A DNA stretch of 64,000 nt from Actinernus sp. WN-2022 (taxonomy: Eukaryota > Cnidaria > Anthozoa > Actiniaria > Actinernidae), in the NCBI GenBank assembly GCA_030867875.1, contig JAOWCC010001589.1, positions 146,789,745 through 146,853,744 of the forward strand, given 5' to 3'. Position numbers and translations under genes: made by a program. Below are positions 11,687 to 24,511 of the stretch, one piece after another (the first letter of the stretch is position 1; each line of letters starts with the position of its first letter). Under the pieces are notes generated by a model. That model saw nothing but the letters and a program-made list of their open reading frames with translations, had not been told where the DNA came from and did no database searches.

Positions 11687-13920
11687 AACGACTACTATAA
11701 TATTACTGCTGCTGCTGCTGCTGATAATAATAATAATAATAATATTAATAATCATACTTCGATGATAATCGTAATCATAATCATAATAAGAACAATAGGC
11801 TGCGCGCAGCCGGTACTTGACCATATAGAAATCCCACAGAAAACATTTTCAGATATACCTTATCACGGTCCGATTTTATGGGAAGAGCACATTAAAATTA
11901 GTAAGAATGCCAATTGTGGACGTTATAATTTGAATAGGAACGAATATACCGCTATGCAGAGGCCGCACATTTAACATACTTTTGTCTAGCGACAGGAAAC
12001 CTGTCTTACTAGGTAGGCCAAACTGCTGAAAACAGCAGAATGCGTAGCTAACCGCTTTCCAACACGGACTGACATTACACCATTACACGTGCCTATACTA
12101 AAAGCGGCTCCTCCACTTCGGTAAATAATTGTTAATTTTTCTATAAACTACATTGTTTTACAACTATTTCCAGCACTGAGAAATATCGAATCTGAACACA
12201 CGTAAAATACGATAATTTTACGTGTGTGGATATCGCCTTTCATCCAATCGGCTATGTCACGTCACGCGCTTACCCTTGCTTCGAACAACCGGGCCCAGGT
12301 CCAAGTATTGTTTATAAAATAAAAAAAGGATGCGCTCACTCGATCGTGAGATATCGAGTTTAACACTCAAAGATAAATTCCATATCTTGCGCGCCATGTA
12401 TTATTCCCTATTAATTATATTTGAAAAACACATCAAATTTTCAATGAGTATAACTATTTAGAAACATGCTATTACAAAACCATATAGACATATACAATAT
12501 AAAATAAGCTAAATTAGTAAATCTGAATTAGTTGAGAAGTGTTTTAAAATGATTCTGTTAAAATGGCTATCTTGAGAACGCTAGATGTATTAACATCAGG
12601 CCACGAGGATTATTGCTTACATAGTTCTTCTTTCGTATTAAATACGGCAATGGCTCGTATTATATCATAACCCACTCTCCTGTTAAGAATATTCTCTCTA
12701 TCAAAGTTAACACGAGCATCTGGCGTCAACTGATGATATTTATAGTGATACCATGTTATGATTAGCTTTAACGACATATTTCGAAGGTATCATGCAAGAT
12801 ATTATCTTGAAAATTATCACCCAAGTTTTTCCTAATTATAATTCCTTTTCTGTCCATGAAACACACCACCTGTTTTTCTTCACCTTACAAACAAAACAAA
12901 GTAGATTAAATGTTCCCTGAAATTTCTTAGACTGTTCCATCGGTTTTAGTTAATACAATTATACGTATACTTTCAAAGAGACGGCAAAATATATAATCAA
13001 TAACCTTATAAAGGAGGGATAATAATGATATATTGAACTATAATTATATTGGCTAGCGAAAGGCTATGACAGGCCTTTGACAGGCCCTTGCAAGCATTAC
13101 ATGAACAAGATACCGACCTCCATTTCTAATTTCGACTACCTTCTCGATTTAAAGGATAATTGAACCAAAGACCAAAAATACAGCAATACGCTGAGCTCCA
13201 CAGATCTTAATTGCGTTGTATTGTTTTTATTCAGTTTAATATGCTCTTTTCTATTTTGTTTCATACACTGGACAATTAATCGTTTCTCAAAGTTATATTA
13301 ATGGTCAATAGCTGTCTGATCTGTCAGTGAACACTATAAAAAGAAAGTCACAACACTGTCGCATTCTACACTTGAGCATTCGTCACAAGCCTTCTGCTGG
13401 CCTTAAAACCGAAATACATAACAGCATTGACCTATTATTTCCCAAATACTTCTTTTATCAGGATAGATCGAGGGAGCAAAGGAAATTCAAACGTTTGGTT
13501 TGTTCAGTATTTCAAACTACTTAAATTCCGCATCTACTTCAAAACTACTCCCGATATCTGAGGAGATAGAGCGTCTGTGACATTACTGTAATGCGTCCAT
13601 TTATGCTGGAAACGTTCTTTTTTGAAATGTACTGAATTCTAAGGTATATGTGAACGGAGCGAGAAGAATCATAGACGACTAAACCATCCCTGAGCCAATA
13701 TCAGATCAAAACAAGACGAACGTAGCTTCAGATACGACTGCAAGAAAACAATTCTGAACGACTATGTTAACAGCCCTGCACCGGCCTTGATCTGCTGGAC
13801 GTTTAAAAGGAACCAAAACTTATCAATTTAAGAACGGCAGTTTTCCTCATTGCCTAAAGAGTATTCGATTCTGACCCCAGCAACTTCATATAATTGTTTG
13901 TGCGAAGTGTTGACATAGAA
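10238..13920. other. Intergenic DNA upstream of the GPCR gene
   Basis: No coding region recognised. It contains a compound trinucleotide microsatellite at about 11638-11760 (ACT, then CTG, then AAT units) and a hairpin at about 12196-12227 built on CACACGTAAAAT and its complement. Sequence just 5' of 13921 presumably holds the GPCR promoter, but no convincing TATA box was seen. Confidence 0.5.
11638..11760. repeat. Compound trinucleotide microsatellite
   Basis: Runs of ACT, CTG and AAT/ATA units follow one another, with a short (ATC)-like tail beyond. The matching minus-strand frame of Val/Ser/Ile runs is a by-product. Confidence 0.9.
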
Positions 13921-14943
13921 ATGAGAGGAATAAACAACTGCTCTATTAATTCGACATCATTTGCACACTTGGACACGAACGACCCTTTGTGGTATTTTTT
14001 AATTAGTTGGAACTCAGTACAAATTCTCCTCACCGCCGTAGGAAATATGCTGATCTGCTGGGCGGTGTACAAATATAAAGATTTACGGATCCCGGCTAAT
14101 ATCCTACTCGTGAGTCTGACAGTGGCCGACATGATGTACATCGCCATGTTCGCCTCGGCAATCGCCGTCATGACATCGCGAACCCACTTTTGCTACGTGT
14201 TTATCACATTTTACAGAATAATTGTGATAGCGAGCATCTTTCACTTGAGCTGCATCAGCATTGACAGGCTGCTAGCGATCAAATATCCACTCCGCTACAA
14301 GAACTGGGCTACCAATCGACGAGCAGCTATCGCATCGGCCATCTTATGGATCGTTGCAATTCTCATTCCCTTCGCAGAAATGCTCGTGATCATGATGTCC
14401 CGGTTACAACAAATCAATGCCAACAAAGACTTTTGGAAATTAATGAGCCATTGCTTCAAACGACACCACCCCAAACTGAAACAAAATATAGACTTGCCAC
14501 ACATAATCATCGACCTTCTTATAACCTTCGTCATACCATGCTCAATAGTGATAACTTCATATTGCTGTATATTCAAAATATCCAGAAAACACTCCAAACA
14601 ACTCCAGCTGGTTACTAACATCGAGACGAGAAGGAAGGTCGAGATGAAGGCTGCAAGAACGATTGGGATAATAGTGGGGACATTCCTTTTACTGTACACT
14701 CCGTACATTGCATTTTCTTACTATTCCCTACTACGCAATCTTGGAATATGTCCACATGCACATTCAAAGAAACGGTTGAGATGGTTATATTACTTAGCAT
14801 CCACTTCCGCATGGATAAACTCTTTTGTCTATGCATTTACAAACATCGAGTTTAAAATAGCTTTCAAGAAAATATTCAAGATCATTTTAGGAAAGATTGG
14901 ACTCCAACGGTGCTGCTGTATCTCGTTAGCTTCTAACGTGTAA
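13921..14943 (+). CDS. Rhodopsin-class G-protein-coupled receptor, single exon
   Basis: A 340-residue seven-transmembrane receptor expected in the plasma membrane, coupling an unknown ligand to G proteins. The first ATG of the frame is at 13921; the open frame extends 27 bases upstream but only with a TTG. Landmarks: TM1 GNMLIC (Asn42), TM2 LTVAD (Asp70), Cys91 at the top of TM3 with a probable disulfide partner Cys178 in loop 2, DRL (115-117) in place of DRY, and Pro261 in TM6 with the usual CWxP changed to YTPY. TM7 has NSFVY (300-304) in place of NPxxY. A CCC cluster (331-333) after helix 8 is a likely palmitoylation site. N-terminal NCS and NST are potential glycosylation sites. Intronless orphan receptors of this kind are abundant in cnidarians. 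The ligand cannot be inferred. Confidence 0.9.
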   Translation: MRGINNCSINSTSFAHLDTNDPLWYFLISWNSVQILLTAVGNMLICWAVYKYKDLRIPANILLVSLTVADMMYIAMFASAIAVMTSRTHFCYVFITFYRIIVIASIFHLSCISIDRLLAIKYPLRYKNWATNRRAAIASAILWIVAILIPFAEMLVIMMSRLQQINANKDFWKLMSHCFKRHHPKLKQNIDLPHIIIDLLITFVIPCSIVITSYCCIFKISRKHSKQLQLVTNIETRRKVEMKAARTIGIIVGTFLLLYTPYIAFSYYSLLRNLGICPHAHSKKRLRWLYYLASTSAWINSFVYAFTNIEFKIAFKKIFKIILGKIGLQRCCCISLASNV

Positions 14944-15094
14944 CTTACTTATAGCTGAGTGAGGACACTCACCCTTTGAAAAGGTACTAATATACATTGA
15001 AAGCTTGTTATTCAAAATGGCATATAAAAGACAATAATGAAATAAATAAATATCGACAAGAATACTCCTGTAATACGTTATAATCATAATAAAT

Positions 15095-15560
15095 AGATTA
15101 GAGAGGGTAACACAAAGCTAATACGACGTTATTCTATGTCCAGATGGAATTGGAATTTTAAAAAAAAAAATCCGGTCTGGAAAAACTGGAAAACCAGGAG
15201 AAAAACTCTGTAAGCAAGGGAGACAACCAACAACAAACTCAACTCATATACGACCCAGAAATCGAACCCGGCACAGTGGCGAGGTACCCGGCTTCCCTTT
15301 TAAAACACGTGAGAGGACGTGTACCGAATAACACGTAAAATTACATCTTTTATGTTACTAAAAATGTTGCGCATTACAAAAGAGCTATATTGTAAAACAA
15401 CAACTTACAATAAAGGCAATTCCACAAACAAGAGCCGAATATATTATGTTTACGCGTTATACGAAAATGTTGCAAAGACCATCCGAGAAGAATCGAGTTT
15501 ATTTCGAACAGCCATGACTCGTATGGTATTTCAGTTAGCTCTTTTGAAACAAACTGGCTG
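15095..15560 (-). repeat. Diverged partial copy of the 960-bp repeat
   Basis: Shares the start (GATTAGAGAGGGTAA, TAATACGACGTTA) and the middle (CAACAACAAACTCAACTCATATA, split by small differences, and ATCGAACCCGGCACAGTGGCG) with copies A and B. It is clearly older and loses similarity after about 15510. Confidence 0.7.
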
Positions 15561-17068
15561 CAGCAAAAATGGAAAGAGTCGTTTAGGGACTGGACTAGTT
15601 TTAGCCCCAGGTTAAGAAAGCTAAAGCCATCAAGCAAAAGACGGATTGTGTTAATCAACGTACTCAGATCTTGTTGAGGTCTCAATATAATTTATGTCTA
15701 GTACCTATTCGTATACCCAAAGGTTTTATAGCTCTTCTATTACGCTGTGGTTCACTCGGTAAGCAATATACAATTGATTCAATCAAATGCAATGTTGTCT
15801 AAAAAGTACGTAGGTACGATTTATGAAAGCCTGAGAAAAGTGTGTAATACTTCTGGTCCATTTCCAAAACCCCATTCTCGAGCTACAACAAGCATACACA
15901 GTCCGTGTTAGTACAGCCCAAAATGTTTTTCTTTATCTCGGCAATTTGATGAGCTGCATCCCATTTTATACAAGTTGTATAACTTATTAGTGAAAACATT
16001 CAAAACTTTACACGCACAATAGAGTCCGCAGTCTGTTAATAATTATCAACAGTGTAGTCCAGAACACTGAAACAATCATTCAGTCTCCAAAGGGTTATGT
16101 TTGTTTTACTACAGGTAGCCGAAAACATTATGTCGAACGCACTTTAATAATCTATGATTACTTCTAGTTTAAATTTAAAATTGTAACCGGGCTTAATTCA
16201 TAACATATCGACTTTGTAGATGGCCGTATATTTGTGATTTTTAGCGGATAGTTTTTACATATCATGGCATATACGCCATACTATACTTCATGCAGGCGAG
16301 TAAATTCTCGCACTTTTCCTAATTGCGGCCGAAACTTGTGGTGACGAAAACATACGAGGATGAACCATCGTTTTCTCGAGCGTAGAATAATCCAAGTCCT
16401 GCAAAATTTCTGCAATCTGCAAGTGAAAGCTTCAACACGCCAGGTTTGCCAAGAATTGAAAGTAGATTTTCCGTGGAGACCCGGTTTTTCCAAAATTACG
16501 GTAATAGTTTTTAAAAGATCAACTGCAAACACGGCAGAAATCGTTCTACGAAGATTGGTTTGGTTTTCTGCCTCTTTACGGAGTCGTCGACAACATTGGG
16601 CTTTCCTGAGTTTGCATTTTGCGGTATATTTTGGGACTCAAGTGGAGCAATGTTATGTTTTACATCGGATTTCACGGAAAGGAGCGGAGCTAACAATGAC
16701 ACTTGATGAAAAGGGGTGGGACAATGACAACTCTATGAAAGCATGGATCGTAAAAATATAAGGGGGCGGTAGTCATTTCCTTTGTGGGATGTCCCACTTT
16801 TCTTCTTATCTTTCTCGTCCCCATTCTTCCGCTCGCTCCGCTCGAACGCCTGCCATATTTTCTCTTCCCTCGTTCCGCTCGCAAATTACTATCAATGGGG
16901 GTAAAAGGAAGGACTGTTCGCAGTCGAACAATACAATATAATTTTATTTTATTTAACGTGAACAGATACACTTAGCGGTGAAGAGCTAATTTACAGTTAT
17001 TGCCACAACAGAAAAATAAACCGAAAAAACAAAGTAGTGATCGACAAAATAATCCAGCTAATAACGTA

Positions 17069-17104
<36 letters not shown>

Positions 17105-17881
17105 ATCTCCTAATATGTAATCATTATGTGAGGCTGCAGTATGTCGCAGGCTCCCTGTGGTTTCTTGTAGACGGTGGCCTGGTACCAAGACCAGCCGCCA
17201 TGATGCAAGGGGACAACTGCTAGGAAAATGCTCACCATCTTGTTCTTGCGAAACTCTTTATCACGGTAAGAATTTGCCATCATTTTGCAATTGCTTTGTT
17301 CTTATAATATTATTTCAACCATAGCTCTAGTTACTTTTGTCTTTCCAAGTGTTTTCGGCACTATTTCGTAGGGCTTTGCATCTCAGTTCGGCCATGTGCT
17401 CAGTCGGCCATGTGCTTTCCAAGTTAGCTATTGTTTCACCATTTGTTCTAATTATTACCACTCCAGTAGCTCTGCTAGGTTTATATTTTGTCCTTTAGTA
17501 GCTCCAGACTTAATTTGCCTTTCATAAGTTTGTTTATTTCGCTCTGGTTCACACATATTTTGTATCTTTCGTAGTCAGTTCATAACTCGTAAGGAATACA
17601 AGCTGTCAAGGTGAGCCACATAAACCTTTAATTTATTGATCTTTTGTTACATATTTAGTCACCTCAATACTCAGGAGTTGTATTTTGTTACTTTTGGATG
17701 TATTCTCCACACAGAAATAGTCTCTTTGACTGTCACAAGTTATGTATTGTCTCCAGTACAGGCTGTGTAATTATTATATTAGATTTTGTATTAATTTGTA
17801 TCTATCTTTAGGTCTTATTCTAATGTTTGTGAATAAAGGCAATATTACCAAACCTGTGTGTTACAATTACTTAGTAAAATA
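15561..17881. other. Intergenic DNA, no gene recognised
   Basis: Several frames of 60-130 codons exist but show no domain, codon signature or start context worth annotating. A (TA)n tract lies at about 17071-17101. Confidence 0.5.
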
Positions 17882-17894
17882 TCACTTTTGAATA

Positions 17895-18526
17895 AAAATA
17901 CTGAATATGCGAGTGTTACTGAGGAATGCGCTAAGGTAATGCTTAATTGTAATGAGTAGAAATTTAGCTAAAACTGTTGAGATCAATGTCAGTAACGCAT
18001 TTTCTAAATACTTTGTAGCAGGGCCGGGTGCCATTCGCGCTGTGTTTGGGGGAGCATTCCATAACTTCGCTGCTTGGTAACGCCATGACTTAAGCCCATA
18101 CATGTACGTAGTAGTATTGGTCTTCGGCAGATTCAATATATATTTTCCTCTCAGTGTGTATACACTTTGACTAAGTTCGAGTAATTCCTTTAAGCACTCT
18201 GGACAATTACTGTTATTTAGTAACTTATAAACAGTACTAACGATTTTTAAGGCTCTCTGCTGCCTTTATGTATTTATTAAGCATTTATTAAGCAGTTCCT
18301 CGTACGGGGTGCTGTTTTCCTTAAAGAAAAATCGAAAGGCGGGTTCGTTTACTTTCTTCAGCTTCTCGGCTGACGTCTTATTACAAAGGTGCCAGGTCGC
18401 AGCGCAATAGCTGAAGTGTAGAGCAATAAAAGATGTACAAATACTATTTCTTATATCGAAAGGAAGCATGTTCCCCATGAGCTTTAACACATAAACGACA
18501 GGCGACATTCCCAGGCCGTAATGCAT
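17895..18526 (-). pseudogene. Second non-LTR retrotransposon relic (RT C-terminus and tail domain)
   Basis: Two minus-strand frames separated by a frameshift give consecutive parts of a non-LTR retrotransposon ORF2. The upstream part (18526-18266) has ICTSFIALHFSYCAATWHLC and the AFRFFFKENSTPYEELL segment. The downstream part (to about 17895) has the TYGLKSWRYQAAKLWN-like C-terminal signature seen here as YGLKSWRYQAAKLWN. Catalytic motifs are missing. Different subfamily from the fragment at 3853-4215. Confidence 0.8.
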
Positions 18527-20420
18527 TGTGGTTATAACTGTTCAGCTGTGCGAAATGGATAAACTACAGTGTAATTTCTAAATCGATTCGCAGGAGACCA
18601 TTAATATTCACCATAAAAAATTGTCCCAAAAACAAATGAATTGAGCATACTTTCAGCTACAATCACAATCCATTTCGGTCTGGAAATATCATTTGTCGTT
18701 TGCCGTATATCCGTGACAACCTTTTTTGAACTAGCTGTATATCAAAAAATAAAGTTGCGAATGGGTTTGACAATTTCTTATAATGCATGCTCGAGAAAAA
18801 ATCAAAACAAAACGTACCGGTGATTGTTTTTCGCGAGTTTAATATATTTAACGGATATACTTTCATAGACTGGGAAGACAACATGTCTGACAATGAGTTG
18901 TTAAAGGCCCGGGTCTCTCGCCTAGCATGCTTTGCACGCCTCTTGAGTTTCGCGTAGTTGAAAACCTCCGAGTTTTGGGAGGGAGATATTCGTCTTCGTG
19001 GATCTTGTTCCATCCTTCGTTAGAGAGCATCTTGATTATTCCAAACTGCCTTTGAATTGAGTTTGACTATTCATCTCGATCTGCATTGGGTTATTTTTGT
19101 TTTTTCGTAAGCCATTTTAGTTTATTTTAGCTTTGGTTAGAGGCAAAATGGCGGAGTCGCGGCAGTGTCGCGGTGGAACGCTGCGTTTGCCTGGCTGTGT
19201 CAGATAAATAAGACTTCGCTCGTCCGTATTTGGTATAGCAGCCCCTGGGGTACACAGAGAAAACCAACAGTCTTTTAACAGTTTCTACTCCATCAATTTC
19301 CCGGGAAGTCTTTCAGCAGTGCAGGGTAAGTTGAAGTGAAATTATTCGACATTTTCTACAGAACCTCTGTATTACTTCGCAATCTTTTTTCATTTGCTTT
19401 AGTATATAGAGATAACCAAGCACAACTTCAAGATTCTACAGCAGTTGATGTGGGTTTTGAAAAAATAATTAATGACCGCTTCCTAATAAATAACATATGG
19501 GTCCTTCCAAAAAAATATACAGAGCAAAGTTGGATGATAGAGGAAAATATAAAATACCAAACTAGTCCAAAGCTGCTTAGACATTGCAGACCTTGGTCCA
19601 AACAGAAGTTTTGAAATCATTTTATATTTTTATAGTCTTAGGGAATTCAGTAAACCTTTTTATAGATTCTACTGAGAAACTTGAATGTATACAATAATAG
19701 TCTTTTCTCTTTTCATCAAAAGGTACTCATACTTTATCATGAGAATCAGTGTGACCTTGCTGCAATATACCATAACATGCACCTCTTCAGAACAGCAAAG
19801 ATGAAATTTATTGTAGGAGTGATAGAGATGCCTTTGACCCCAAGCAGATTTCACCTACTATTGGTATGACAGAGCCATCTCCCACACCAGAGCTGCATAG
19901 TGCACTGGTCTTGCTTTGCCATGAAGAAAACAACTAGGTCATCATCTACTGTTTTTAATAATGATGATGATATCACCTGGTTTATTTACCATTTTTATTG
20001 CAATCAAAGCTATTGCAAAGGATTCAGCAGAATAGCAAAATGTTGAAAAAAATGTTGGGAAAAAACAATAGAACTCCTGATGAGTTGTGCTGAATATTTA
20101 GATTGGATATTTCGAAAAGTTACATGTACCTGGTTTGAGAATTTATTAGAGACATTCCAACATCACTGTGAAATAATATAACTGAAATCCAACTATTTAA
20201 ATTATGTCAACAAATTTAGTGAAACTGAGTCTCCAACGTATAGAGAAAATTTGCAAAAAAGCTGTACGATATAAATGATGTGACTAAAGTAGCAATAGTC
20301 AAATAGTTAGATATTTCAGTTGTTGGAGCACCACTAATTCCTATACCAGATTGTTTGAATTTTATTATCCCTAGTTTAATATTCATTTCTATATATTGTT
20401 GTTCATGTGCTTGAACACAG

Positions 20421-20557
20421 TAGAGTGATTTCACAAAACCTGTGAAACAATCTCTACCAGTATCTACATGTACTAGTTAAATGGACACACAATAATCAGG
20501 AGTTCATAGCAGTTATTATGCTGATATCTATTTAACTGGTTTTGTGAAATCACTCTA
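20421..20557. repeat. Small foldback (137 bp)
   Basis: TAGAGTGATTTCACAAAACC at the left is perfectly inverted at the right end (20538-20557). No coding content. Confidence 0.7.
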
Positions 20558-22189
20558 CACGGTGGGTCATAAGACATGAAATCGGAAGGGGCTTAATAAC
20601 TTTCTATTTTTTTATCCAATTAGCTTGAAATTTTGTGCTGTAATATATCTCATTTACAAAATGCTATGTTTTTTATTTTCCTGTTTTAAGGATTTGTGTC
20701 TTACATGTACGTGTCCACCATGCTAACACAATTTTAACCAAGTAAATTAAATGAACCACAACTTTGCTGTACACAAACAAAGCCACTCTATTGTATACAA
20801 GTATTATAAAATGATAATGTCCAGTAAAGAATGGTGAAATAAGGAAAATCATTGCTGAAATTATAATATCAAAATGTATGGTCTTTCACATGTAATAGTC
20901 GGCAAAAAACTGGCTATAGCACTCTTAGCTTGACCTAAATCCCATATACCAATTATCTGGTGCTTCATATGCTGCCCTGATCATGCACACTACAGATGCA
21001 GGAAGCACTCGCCTGTTTGGCCCTCTACCTAACTTCCACAGAACAAACTGTCGATAACCAGCCTTTCGGAAACTCCATGGAGAAATTAATTGCGTCTGCT
21101 CGAATGTTGCACCTAGCTTTAATGCACACTTTGCAATGTCTCAATTGAGGCAAATGTTGGAGAATGGATGGTTATAAGGATATAATGTATCTGCATGCTT
21201 GCAACAAACTTTCTCTTCTTCAGTGGGCACTGTCTGCAGACTCCACACTTGCACCATGGCAATCTGGTTCATCTGGTTCATGTAAGGCTGTGCACATATT
21301 TTTTTATGAAATCCAAGCTGCCTCTACCCATATTGTAGTCTCGCTCGCAGCCTTTCTTAGTGTCTGGCTTCCTGTCCCCCCTCCTGGGTGTGACACAATT
21401 TTTTTTAGCTGAGAGCTCTGCACAAAATTTTTTTAAACTAATTTTTGTTTTATATTTGCAAATTTATACATCTACCAGAGGCTTACCCAGGTTTTTAAAA
21501 TCTGTAGGCCCACACGATTGTAGCCTGCAGAAAAAGTTGCCTCTGTTCAGGGTCCAAATGCATCTCTGTTGGGGGGCTCTCGTTTGACCCCAGAATTGCC
21601 TGCTCCCCTTGGAATTGTTTAGATTTCGCCTTCCATAAATGCCTTCACTTTCAGGTCATGCTTTAAATTGAAAATTGATATGTAATAAGACAATTTGGCT
21701 AAACAAATTCAACATACAATGACAGATTGAATAGCCTAATTTGAGATTTGTCCAGTAGCATTCCCTTGTTATTTATACTTTGAATTCAAAACATTCAATA
21801 CCGGCTGCATCCATTGTCCTCTATAGCAACTCTGCCATCGAAGTCTGCAGTGTGTGTTTTAAAGTTTATTTCCACACTGCTAATGGCGATTACAATTGGA
21901 GGTTATGGTAAACATCAATAGGTACAATGAGGATAATTAAAGAAATATAATAAGTTATCCTTTGCAGTGGACAAAGTAGTTGAAGGCTTTTGAGTTGTCC
22001 ACTGCTTATATGTAAATAACAGATAACTGAGTATAATTGGTATTACTTAACAGAATGGGGCAACACCTAATGTGAGTTTGGAGGTGAGCATGCTAGAGGC
22101 ACCCAGTAAAAGTTGAAATTGTGCCTGGAAATGCTTCTAAATTATGCCAAGTAGGGTTATGATAAATTTGTGATAAATTTACACTGCCT

Positions 22190-22320
22190 AAACCCCCCCC
22201 CCCCCTCTTTGGTGTTGCAATAATATATTGATTTTTTTTCTGTGCATCAAATGGGGGGGGGGGGGGGGGGGTGAGGAATATCCCCCACCCTTTCTCTCTC
22301 CCCCCCCCCCCCCCCTTTTT
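22190..22320. repeat. Homopolymeric C / G / C tracts
   Basis: A C-run at about 22192-22205, a G-run at about 22253-22271 and a C-run at about 22300-22315, separated by about 50 and 30 bp. The runs could pair with each other; their lengths are unreliable in sequencing. Confidence 0.8.
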
Positions 22321-23977
22321 CCTATTTTTTAATTATGCAGCTATAATTGGTGTGATGGTTTAGGTAGTTTTTAGAATTCATATACCCAATTTTGACCTTT
22401 AAAAAGATAAACCTTTCACATGCTTGTATTAATATATATATATTTGTCTCAGTTCCCTTGCATGACTTTTTTAGGGCGTCTTGGTGCTTGCAGGAATTTG
22501 TTTCAGACTATTTTTCCTTGCTCAATTTTTTTGTCTGGGATTACCACCCCTCCCCGGATTTCCTTATGGTCCACGCCTAATAAGGTACGGTTTATCTGAC
22601 AATAGTGCTGGATAAAGATTCACAAAAGAAGCAAAGTTCAACACACAATAGCAAGATAGAAAAGTATCAAAACGGGGGACAGGAAATAGATCAACTGTAT
22701 AATAAGGAGACCAAACCACTTTATTTGCGGAACATTCAGACAAAACAATATTAATTTTGGCAGTCCAACAAGCTGCAAGCAACTGTTTTTGTCACTTAAG
22801 ACAGCAACCAGACTTGAAACGTCGACTTTGGTAATAAATAACTAAAGCAAAACATGACCTGAACTGGTGATAAAAAACATGAAGAGCAAACCTTGATTTC
22901 ACGTTCGGAGATTATTGTCAAGAGTTCGAACCGTGTCACCCCATCCGCAATTCGCTCGCTTTCATATTTGCCTTTACAAGAACATCTCGCCCTATCCGTC
23001 CTCGCTACTATATCCTCGACGATCTCCTGTAACGGTTAAGCCAAAGTTAAACCAGAGAACAGGGGAACAACCAATGCAATCGCAAAACATATTCAGACAA
23101 AATAACTAAATCACAAGACGAGTTTGTACAAAGCTCCATCTCGTCCATCTCTTTTGTTCTTTCCGCTATCAATGACCCATAGCGATTCCTTGGCTCATAA
23201 TCTTCCACATCTAACATCGAATAGTCTGAATAACTGGATGATTCTGCCATATTCCAAGCCGGAATTCCAAGTCTCTCTGCTTTGTCACTGGAAAACAGCT
23301 GAGCTAGCGCGCCACGAGCGACTTCAATCTTAGCGCGCTTGTCACAAAACAATAGCAGCCTCGTTTTGAGGCAACCACAACAATAACAAAGCCGCAAAGC
23401 ATGCTAGGCGAGAGACCTGGGCCTTTAAGTTGTATCGTATTGCATCATGGGGTCCTGGTTGACGTCACGTGTTTGGTCACGGGGTGTGAGGCTGTACCTT
23501 CCCAGCATTAGACGATGGCAAAATCTGGAATTATCGTTTTTAAGCTAGGAATTTCTCCATTTTATTAAAGCCTTTGTCAAGACTTCAAAATAATGATTTC
23601 CCGCCCAGAGATTGACAGCCACCGGGAATCTAATTTGGGGTTAATTGGAGCAGTTCTTCGGGGAAATCGAGGCATATAGGTAAGCGTACCGAAATCACGG
23701 TGTCCTGCCTTTCCAATATAAATAGTACAGAGTAAACAAGAAAAAAGAGCGACCTAGAAACATCGTGCACACTCCTATTGTTTCAGGCGAGATAAGCCAA
23801 CGGTGGCTCAGGGCTGCATAATTATGATATGCCTGATTAGTTAACGGTGAAGCGCTTGTCATTGGTTGCTAGGTTATCAATTTGGGAATACTCTACTCCC
23901 AGAGCGGATAAACAACATGTCCATCAATGTTGTTATGGGGCCAACGAACTCTCAACGCTCGTTGATATATTTCTATT

Positions 23978-24258
23978 CATAGTTAATAGAGTGGAATGGT
24001 TATGAAACCCGGCAAACTTCAAAGGGGCTAACAAAGGCGCTGCGATTTATGTTGGAAGGGGGCAAGTCAAAAGATTGTGCAGGGTCATAGTTCATTAGCG
24101 TCCCCTGAACGACTGAACTCACGTTTCTATTGGCTGATTGATTAACACATTGGAATTTCTATTGTGTTTTGTGCAGGGTAGTGGTTGAAAAAAGCTAACA
24201 AAGACATATAACAAAGAAGGTCGCTGGGTTTCATAACCATTCCACTCTATTAACTATG
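23978..24258. mobile_element. Foldback MITE with 33-bp perfect inverted ends
   Basis: CATAGTTAATAGAGTGGAAT... through GAAACCC at 23978-24010 is exactly inverted at 24226-24258. The 281-bp unit has no coding capacity. Confidence 0.8.
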
Positions 24259-24296
24259 CCAGGGCTAAGAACTAAACTTGCCAATGTTCGTCAAGA

Positions 24297-24511
24297 ATAG
24301 AGGTAATCGGCTAACGCTATTTCCACCCAATTCAGTCATGTGATGTAAACAGATGCAACTCTGGGGAATTATTCCTTTTTCATTCTAATCATAATGCAGT
24401 CATGCCTATCCGTATAAAATTACTTTTCAAAGAGTCAATTCTCCAGAGTAATGAGTGTTTACATCACATGATCTGAATTGGGTGGCAACAGTGTTAGCCG
24501 ATTACCTCTAT
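24297..24511. mobile_element. Foldback MITE, arms about 55-75 bp
   Basis: ATAGAGGTAATCGGCTAAC and CCACCCAATTCAG...CATGTGATGTAAAC on the left recur inverted on the right, ending CCGATTACCTCTAT. Weaker symmetry continues inward through the CTCTGGGGAATT / AATTCTCCAGAG pair. Confidence 0.8.

Larger units (their letters stand above)
18905..23424. mobile_element. 4.5 kb DNA transposon with TTAA flanks
   Basis: The left terminus AGGCCCGGGTCTCTCGCCTA (18905 on) is repeated in inverted orientation at the right terminus ending 23424. About 30 bp match with one difference through GCATGCTTTGC. Both ends abut TTAA (18901-18904 and 23425-23428), the target duplication of piggyBac- and Kolobok-type transposons. 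A minus-strand frame starting with an ATG at 23250, rich in Ser/Asp/Glu/Tyr, could be a first coding exon, but I recognise no transposase catalytic region, so it may be non-autonomous or degenerate. A lone related end lies at about 29740-29835, also abutting TTAA. Confidence 0.75.

Noticed and set aside
14295..14836. Minus-strand frames inside the GPCR gene
   Set aside because: Shadows of the receptor frame.
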